DNA from: UBA9715 sp045614225
GTDB taxonomy: Bacteria; Actinomycetota; Coriobacteriia; Coriobacteriales; Eggerthellaceae
Assembly (NCBI GenBank): GCA_045614225.1
Contig: JAZLCO010000132.1
Location: forward strand, 1 to 17,957
Length of the DNA: 17,957 nucleotides
Reading direction: 5' to 3'
This document shows positions 13,862 to 17,957 of this stretch, piece by piece. Under the pieces are notes generated by a model. That model was not told the origin of the DNA and searched no databases. It saw only the letters and a program-made list of their open reading frames with translations. A program made the translations under genes and the position numbers. Position 1 is the stretch's first letter. The number at the start of each line of letters is the position of its first letter.

Positions 13862-13892
13862 CACTATTTAATTAGTGATGTTACCTAATTAA
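13862..13892. promoter_or_regulatory. Overlapping palindromes, probable TetR operator
   Basis: TTAATTAG (13868-13875) and CTAATTAA (13885-13892) are perfect 8-bp arms with a 9-nt centre. Overlapping them, CACTA (13862-13866) and TAGTG (13873-13877) form a second, nearly perfect 16-bp palindrome. They lie between the divergent TetR and HXXEE genes, 39 nt from the TetR start, the expected place for the regulator's operator. Confidence 0.65.
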
Positions 13893-13935
13893 TATCGTGC
13901 CAGGAGGGAAATCGGATGTCAAGGAGGCGATCAGG

Positions 13936-14619
13936 ATGGCCGAAAACAGGAAGAAGACGCTGTTGGATTGGTGGTGCGGGCAGCCGTGGCTGTACGCGAC
14001 CTACGCGCTCGGCGTGGTGACGCTCGTGGTCGCTGTGCTCAACTGGGGCTCGTGGAGCGTTCCGGAGAGGCTGATCGGCGCACTGTGCGTGCTGCTGCCC
14101 CTGCACGTGTTCGAGGAGCTCCAGTGGCCAAACGGCTTCCAGTTCATGATGAACAAGGTCATCCAGAGGTCGGACAACCCCTTCGCGTACCCCGAGAACC
14201 GCCTGACCGACATGATCACCAACTTCGGCGCGGAGATCCTGTTCATCGCGATGCTGCTCCTCATGCCCCTCGCGGGCAACCTGCTCGTGGTGTTCATGGC
14301 GTTCTTCGGCATCGGCGAGACCATCGCCCACACCGTGTTCACCGTCGCATCTCTCAAACACTACAAGGCGGCAGGCATGAGGGCACCCTACACGCCGGGG
14401 CTCGCCACCGCCGTACTCACGCTTCTGCCGGTGGGCATCGCGAGCCTGCACTGGCTGATAACCTCCGGAACATTCTTGCTCGGCGACCTGTGGGGGATCC
14501 TGATCGTGGCCCTTTTCATCGGCCTGATGATCCGCCTGCCCTTCATCATCTCCTACAAGATCAAGAGCACGCGCTTCGCCTACGACGACATGGGCTACTT
14601 CGCCAGGTTCGAGCGATAA
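13936..14619 (+). CDS. HXXEE domain-containing integral membrane protein
   Basis: This 227-residue protein has about five to six hydrophobic segments (roughly 22-37, 47-57, 97-116, 116-135, 157-178, 183-206). The defining HVFEE motif is at 57-61 (H-x-x-E-E), with a later GIGETIAH (125-132) that may complete a metal-like polar set inside the membrane. The family is named for these conserved residues and has no established function. ATG 13936 is chosen because AAGGAGG lies 8 nt before it, rather than GTG 13897. It is divergently paired with a TetR gene and followed by a perfect 13-bp terminator stem at 14710. The codon choice looks very GC-rich, like the genes to its right. Confidence 0.88.
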   Translation: MAENRKKTLLDWWCGQPWLYATYALGVVTLVVAVLNWGSWSVPERLIGALCVLLPLHVFEELQWPNGFQFMMNKVIQRSDNPFAYPENRLTDMITNFGAEILFIAMLLLMPLAGNLLVVFMAFFGIGETIAHTVFTVASLKHYKAAGMRAPYTPGLATAVLTLLPVGIASLHWLITSGTFLLGDLWGILIVALFIGLMIRLPFIISYKIKSTRFAYDDMGYFARFER

Positions 14620-14681
14620 TCCGGCATTAAGCAATCCCGGATCAGGAACACCATCGCCCTCGCCCATACATCCTCTAGAGG

Positions 14682-15042
14682 CTTAGGAAGGCTTATACGG
14701 GCTTAAAGGTAGCCTCTCGGCAACATGGTTGCTGCCGAGAGGCTATCGTGTTTTACTGGGAAATTGTGCACTTGCAAGCCAGCGGCGTCTATTCCCACTC
14801 TATGGTTCCCACTTTTCCGAGCGGTGCTCCCTCGTCCATCTCGTATCGTCCCGTGCTGCCACGTCCGGCGAAATCCCGCATTTCCGCGCTTTCGGGTGGT
14901 AGCCAGTTGGTAGCCAGAAAGTGGCTACCACCCTGGTAGCCAGTGATGGGGAGTAAATGCTCCCGGTATGGGGAGTAAACGCTCTGATCTGCGGAAACAG
15001 GTGGTAGCCAGTCCCGAAAAAACGCGAAGTGGCTATCACCCC
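14682..15042 (+). repeat. Dispersed intergenic element, copy 2 (about 360 bp)
   Basis: This is the second copy of the element at 12751-13100, in the same orientation and again just downstream (63 nt) of a plus-strand gene. The core from the GGTGGTAGCCA hairpin to the end of the ATGGGGAGTAAA units (about 14895-14982) is nearly identical to copy 1. Hairpin 1 pairs 14895-14905 with 14922-14932; hairpin 2 pairs 15000-15010 with 15030-15040 (one mismatch, TGGCTATCACC). The upstream part is more diverged, about 80-85% by eye. Confidence 0.85.
14710..14754 (+). terminator. Terminator-like hairpin after the HXXEE gene, part of repeat copy 2
   Basis: TAGCCTCTCGGCA (14710-14722) pairs perfectly over 13 bp with TGCCGAGAGGCTA (14733-14745), followed by TCGTGTTTTAC. 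It corresponds in position to 12777-12813 in copy 1, but the stem sequence differs while pairing is kept. Confidence 0.75.
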
Positions 15043-15073
15043 AGGAAACGCCTCCAAAGTGCTTTTCTCCCCT

Positions 15074-15168
15074 TGTATGGGGAATAAACGATGGGAATAA
15101 AACCATACGGCGTTTCACCTGCGGAAATGGAACAGCAAGCATCCTAAATGGTAGCCAACTGGCTACCA
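15074..15168 (+). repeat. Partial third module of the dispersed element, ending in a 20-bp palindrome
   Basis: TATGGGGAATAAACG and CACCTGCGGAAATGG repeat the ATGGGGAGTAAACG and CTGCGGAAA units of the main copies. The module ends in TGGTAGCCA AC TGGCTACCA (15149-15168), a perfect palindrome built from the same core. It looks like an extra decayed or minimal unit. The remaining 42 nt to the AraC stop show no further structure. Confidence 0.6.
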
Positions 15169-15210
15169 AGAACAGTTAGCGTATCGTTGGATTCGAGCCG
15201 TTAGACATCG

Positions 15211-16191
15211 TCACAGCTGTGTTGCGCGGTACTCGCTCGGGCTCATTCCCGTCCATGCGGAGAAGGCGCGTAGAAAGCTGTTGAGCTCTGCGTATCCCAG
15301 CAGGTAGGCGATCTCGTCGGTGCGCATCTCCGAGTTACCGAGGTAGTGCTTCGCGAGCAGCTCGCGCGTGTGGTTGAGCTGCGCCTGGAAGGTCGTTCCC
15401 TCCTCGGTCAGGCGGCGTTGCATCGTGCGGCGGCTGACGCCGAGCTTGCGGGCGGCCTCGTCGGCGTCGGAGGCGCCGGCGGGCAGCATCTCGATCAGTG
15501 CACTCCTAACCCGCGCGGAGAACGTGCCGTCGGCGTCGAGCTCTGAGAGGCGGCGGGCCATCTCGGGCTCGAAATAGCCCCACATCGCGTCGTTGCGCGT
15601 GATGAAGGGGACGCGTATGTCGTCTGCGCGGAAAACGAGGGCGTTCCTCGGCTCATGTGCGATCGCGCACCCGAAGTATTCAGAAAACACATCACCGGCA
15701 GGAGGCTCCGCCATCGAAACAGACAGGGGCGTGATCGGCTCCTTGGTCGCGCGGCGGATGATGCTCACGAGGAAGGCGGCCTCGCACATGGCCAGGAAGC
15801 CGGGAATGGGCAGGCCGGAGGCGTCTGCCATCTCCAACGTCAGCTCCTCGGCGTCCTCGGCGACGATGAACGACAACGGCCCCACGAGCTTCTTGTAGCG
15901 AGCCAGCCGCTCGATGCACGTGCGGCCGTCGGGCGAGCAGAAGGCTGCGAAGATGGGAGGGCTGAACTGCTCGAGCCCCTCGCCGGTGGCGAGCGCGAGC
16001 GCGGCCTCCTCGCTGGGGCAGAGCCTGCCCACCGCCTCCATGAAGGCGTAGTAGCCCTCGGGCGTCATCGTGGGGTTGCGGTGGCTGAAGATGTCCTCGG
16101 GAAGGCGGGCCTTGCGCAGCGCCTCGCGCGCGTCGATTCCGTGCGCGCCCAGCAACTGGTCGTAGCGCCCGTCGAGTATGAAGCGTTTCAT
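15211..16191 (-). CDS. AraC-family transcriptional regulator with an Arabinose_bd-type N-terminal domain
   Basis: This 326-residue protein has a long N-terminal sensor domain (about 1-220, including the GPLSFIVAEDAEELTLEM and EYFGCAIAHEPRNALVFRADD segments typical of the OruR/ArgR-like arabinose-binding-domain group). A C-terminal AraC DNA-binding domain has two HTHs (about 243-264, DEAARKLGVSRRTMQRRL, and 291-312, DEIAYLLGYAELNSFLRAF) ending TGMSPSEYR. The ATG at 16191 overlaps the LtrA stop (ATGA) with GAGGAG five bases upstream, so it is translationally coupled to LtrA and probably controls the SDR-LtrA operon or a related locus. The effector is unknown. Confidence 0.92.
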   Translation of the reverse strand: MKRFILDGRYDQLLGAHGIDAREALRKARLPEDIFSHRNPTMTPEGYYAFMEAVGRLCPSEEAALALATGEGLEQFSPPIFAAFCSPDGRTCIERLARYKKLVGPLSFIVAEDAEELTLEMADASGLPIPGFLAMCEAAFLVSIIRRATKEPITPLSVSMAEPPAGDVFSEYFGCAIAHEPRNALVFRADDIRVPFITRNDAMWGYFEPEMARRLSELDADGTFSARVRSALIEMLPAGASDADEAARKLGVSRRTMQRRLTEEGTTFQAQLNHTRELLAKHYLGNSEMRTDEIAYLLGYAELNSFLRAFSAWTGMSPSEYRATQL

Positions 16192-17270
16192 GCTGACTCC
16201 TCGGTTAATAGCCGCCCCTCATCCGTTTCTCGGCGCTTCCTGTAGAGCACGTACTCGGCAGCGAGCGCAGCCCATACCACGGCAGCGTTGCACGCGAGCA
16301 TCACGAGGGGATCGAAGCCCGAGAGCGCCGCGACGGCGACTATGACCGCGCAGGCGGCGACCCGGCTCGCGACGAGCGCACCGGTGATTCGGAACTGTGG
16401 TTTGTTGTACCTGAACATGATAAACGACGAGAGCATGTAGGCGCACAGGCCCGCGGCGAGGTAGAGGCTCTTGGGCCCGGGGAGGACGTCCCCCTCGGGC
16501 AGGTACTCGAGCGCCACCGTGACGTTGCCGATGACGAAGACGAGGATGGCCGTGAGCAGCATGAAGCCGATTCCCGCGTCGTCTCGATGATGGTCGAGCA
16601 TGTAGTCGTGCTCGAAGAAGTACACGAGGAAAAGGCCCACCACGAGCGCGAAGACGAGCAGCGCGAACACGAGGTCGAAACTCCCCTCCATGTAACCCGC
16701 GATGCCGACGACCGTCTCGCCGAACGTCACGATGACCAGAAGTGCACAACGTTCGGCGAGGTGGTCGAAGCGGGCGGGCTTGTCCGCGAGCCGCCCGCCC
16801 TGCGCGAACGCGAGCCAGCCGAACGCGAATGCGGCGAGCGACACCCACTGGCCAATCTCCCAGGGCAGGAACGCCGCGACCAACACGATGGCAGCCTGCA
16901 CGCCGAGCACGAGCATCGTGCTATCCATGATGCGCCTGTCCACGTCGTCGAGGTTGGAGTAGCGGAAGCGCTTGATGCCCCAGTGCACGAGCAGGTCGAT
17001 AAGGATGAACGCCCACACGAGGTTCCAGGTGAGCATGGTGCCGCGCCAGCCGTCGCCGTAGCGGTTCTGCAGGAAGGTCGTGAAGAACCACACCTGCAGG
17101 ATCGTGAACATGTCCACCGCGTACAGGGCATACGTCTCCACGTCGAAGAAGCCGCCCGCAGGGTGGTGCAGCACTCCCGTGACCACACTGATGCAGTACA
17201 CGAAGATGAGGTCGTAGAAGAGCTCGATGTTGGATACGCCCTTCGCGGGCGCGAACAGCTTCTTGAGCAT
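16188..17270 (-). CDS. ltrA: Low-temperature-requirement protein A (LtrA)-like membrane protein
   Basis: This 360-residue integral membrane protein has about ten hydrophobic segments. It has the family hallmarks SNIELFYDLIFVY (13-25) and LAERCALLVIVTFGETVVGI (171-190). LtrA was named from a Listeria low-temperature growth mutant; its molecular role is not established. The symbol should not be confused with the group II intron protein of the same name. GGAG lies close before the ATG at 17270. It sits 16 nt after an SDR gene and overlaps the AraC gene, forming a three-gene operon. Confidence 0.9.
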   Translation of the reverse strand: MLKKLFAPAKGVSNIELFYDLIFVYCISVVTGVLHHPAGGFFDVETYALYAVDMFTILQVWFFTTFLQNRYGDGWRGTMLTWNLVWAFILIDLLVHWGIKRFRYSNLDDVDRRIMDSTMLVLGVQAAIVLVAAFLPWEIGQWVSLAAFAFGWLAFAQGGRLADKPARFDHLAERCALLVIVTFGETVVGIAGYMEGSFDLVFALLVFALVVGLFLVYFFEHDYMLDHHRDDAGIGFMLLTAILVFVIGNVTVALEYLPEGDVLPGPKSLYLAAGLCAYMLSSFIMFRYNKPQFRITGALVASRVAACAVIVAVAALSGFDPLVMLACNAAVVWAALAAEYVLYRKRRETDEGRLLTEESA

Positions 17271-17286
17271 GGGGCTCCCGTCTCCG

Positions 17287-17957
17287 TTACTTCTTAGCGC
17301 TTCCCGCCGATTGCTGGTCGTACACGAAGTTCAGCATCGTCTTCTTGGGGAAGAGCGGCGCGAGCTTCATCATGGGCGTCTGCCAACCGGGCAGCCCCGA
17401 CGTCACGTTGAGCTTGCCGGCGAGCATGCCGTCGTACCCCGCCTGGGCGACCGCCATGGGATCGACCGCGTTGGCGAACATCTTCGTGTCGGACAGGCCG
17501 CCGGCGTTGGCGAACCCGGTGCGCATGGCGCCGGGCATGAGGGCCGTCACGGTGACGCCTGTGCCCTCGAGCTCGCGCCAGAGGGCGTTGCTCAGGCTGG
17601 TGACATATGCCTTCGTGGCGTAGTAGACCGCCTGCAGGGGCCCGGGCATGGTCGCGGCGGTGGAGCTGACGTTCAGGACCTTGCCGGAACCGCGCTCGAT
17701 CATGTCGGGGAGGAAGAGCTTGAGCATGCGCGTGGGCGCCTCGACGTTCACGGCGATCATGGACATGTCCTGCTCCATCGTGCGCCCGCGGGCGAAGTCC
17801 CCCTGGCCGCCGAAGCCCGCGTTGTTGATGAGGACGTCGGGCAGCCAACCATTGGCCTTGCAGGTGGCATAGACCTTGTGCACGTGCTCGGCCTTTGAGA
17901 GGTCAGGCGCAATCGTCTCGACGTTCACTGCGTACGTATCGCGCATCTGCAGCGCTT
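17287..17957 (-). CDS. Short-chain dehydrogenase/reductase, N-terminus cut by window edge
   Basis: The frame is open to the right edge; an ATG at 17946 is internal, since the protein continues upstream (A-L-Q before it) and lacks its N-terminal TGxxxGxG here. Visible are DLSK, NNAGFGGQG, the catalytic serine in NVSSTAA, YYATK (Tyr and Lys) and PGAMRTGF. The substrate is unknown. It is the first visible gene of the SDR-LtrA-AraC operon and resembles the SDR at 2804-3580 in the core: YYA(S/T)KAYV, GTGVTVTAL and TGF are shared. The lengths and C-termini differ. Confidence 0.92.
   Translation of the reverse strand, partial: ALQMRDTYAVNVETIAPDLSKAEHVHKVYATCKANGWLPDVLINNAGFGGQGDFARGRTMEQDMSMIAVNVEAPTRMLKLFLPDMIERGSGKVLNVSSTAATMPGPLQAVYYATKAYVTSLSNALWRELEGTGVTVTALMPGAMRTGFANAGGLSDTKMFANAVDPMAVAQAGYDGMLAGKLNVTSGLPGWQTPMMKLAPLFPKKTMLNFVYDQQSAGSAKK

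Noticed and set aside
13885..14667. A 260-codon minus-strand frame opposite the HXXEE gene, rich in His, Glu, Asp and Gln.
   Set aside because: The composition is what antisense of a GC-rich membrane gene gives; the plus strand has a clear family match and ribosome binding site.
12940..15168. CRISPR array or tandem repeat array from the recurring GGTAGCCAG units.
   Set aside because: The units are not regularly spaced, are mostly inverted pairs, and the intervening sequence is itself conserved between copies rather than unique.
12821..15169. Minus-strand frames of 104 and 126 codons in the two repeat copies, with similar predicted peptides (for example HTGSIYSPSLATRVVATFW).
   Set aside because: The likeness follows from DNA repeat identity. 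The differences include amino-acid changes, there is no good ribosome binding site, and the peptide is itself the translation of the inverted-repeat motifs. A coding role is not excluded but is not supported.

Overview
The window reads as chromosome of an anaerobic, gut-type actinobacterium, most likely class Coriobacteriia (Eggerthellaceae-like). This is inferred from moderate-to-high GC, strong AGGAGG-type ribosome binding sites, many flavin, Fe-S and radical SAM enzymes and numerous TetR/AraC regulators. No rRNA, tRNA, CRISPR array or transposase gene was seen. The left half (to about 9.9 kb) looks visibly less GC-rich than the right half, by eye only.

Region 1 (1-5.0 kb, minus strand) holds redox and stress genes. 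An operon encodes a TM1586-type nitroreductase, a two-cluster ferredoxin/nitroreductase fusion, a class-M sirtuin (SirTM-like) and the start of a macrodomain protein cut by the window edge. This is the known layout of reversible protein ADP-ribosylation loci, here with nitroreductases as redox partners. Upstream lie an SDR oxidoreductase, a metallo-beta-lactamase-fold hydrolase with an altered metal motif, and a TetR regulator that has lost its DNA-binding domain.

Region 2 (5.0-8.3 kb): a membrane-anchored GH25 muramidase, a tiny and extremely acidic protein, and a TetR / membrane-anchored alpha/beta-hydrolase operon with a clear promoter and palindromic operator.

Region 3 (8.3-9.9 kb): a small RiPP-like locus. 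A Nif11-type leader peptide gene with a double-glycine site and a four-cysteine core (9365-9575, minus) sits directly upstream of a radical SAM enzyme with extra cysteines. The precursor frame is broken by one extra base in a homopolymer. A 15-bp palindrome separates it from a divergent mini zinc-ribbon reading frame. I consider this locus and the repeat described below the most interesting parts of the window.

Region 4 (9.9-12.7 kb): alkylation-damage repair (a four-domain Ada/AraC/AlkA fusion overlapping an Ogt methyltransferase) and a divergent NimA-like flavoprotein.

Region 5 (12.7-15.2 kb): two copies of a roughly 350-bp non-coding element (12751-13100 and 14682-15042), each starting just after a gene with a terminator-like hairpin and carrying repeated GGTGGTAGCCA / TGGCTACCACC hairpins. 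They bracket a TetR / HXXEE membrane protein pair with its own operator.

Region 6 (15.2 kb to end, minus strand): a tightly packed SDR (cut by the edge), LtrA-like membrane protein and AraC-type regulator operon.
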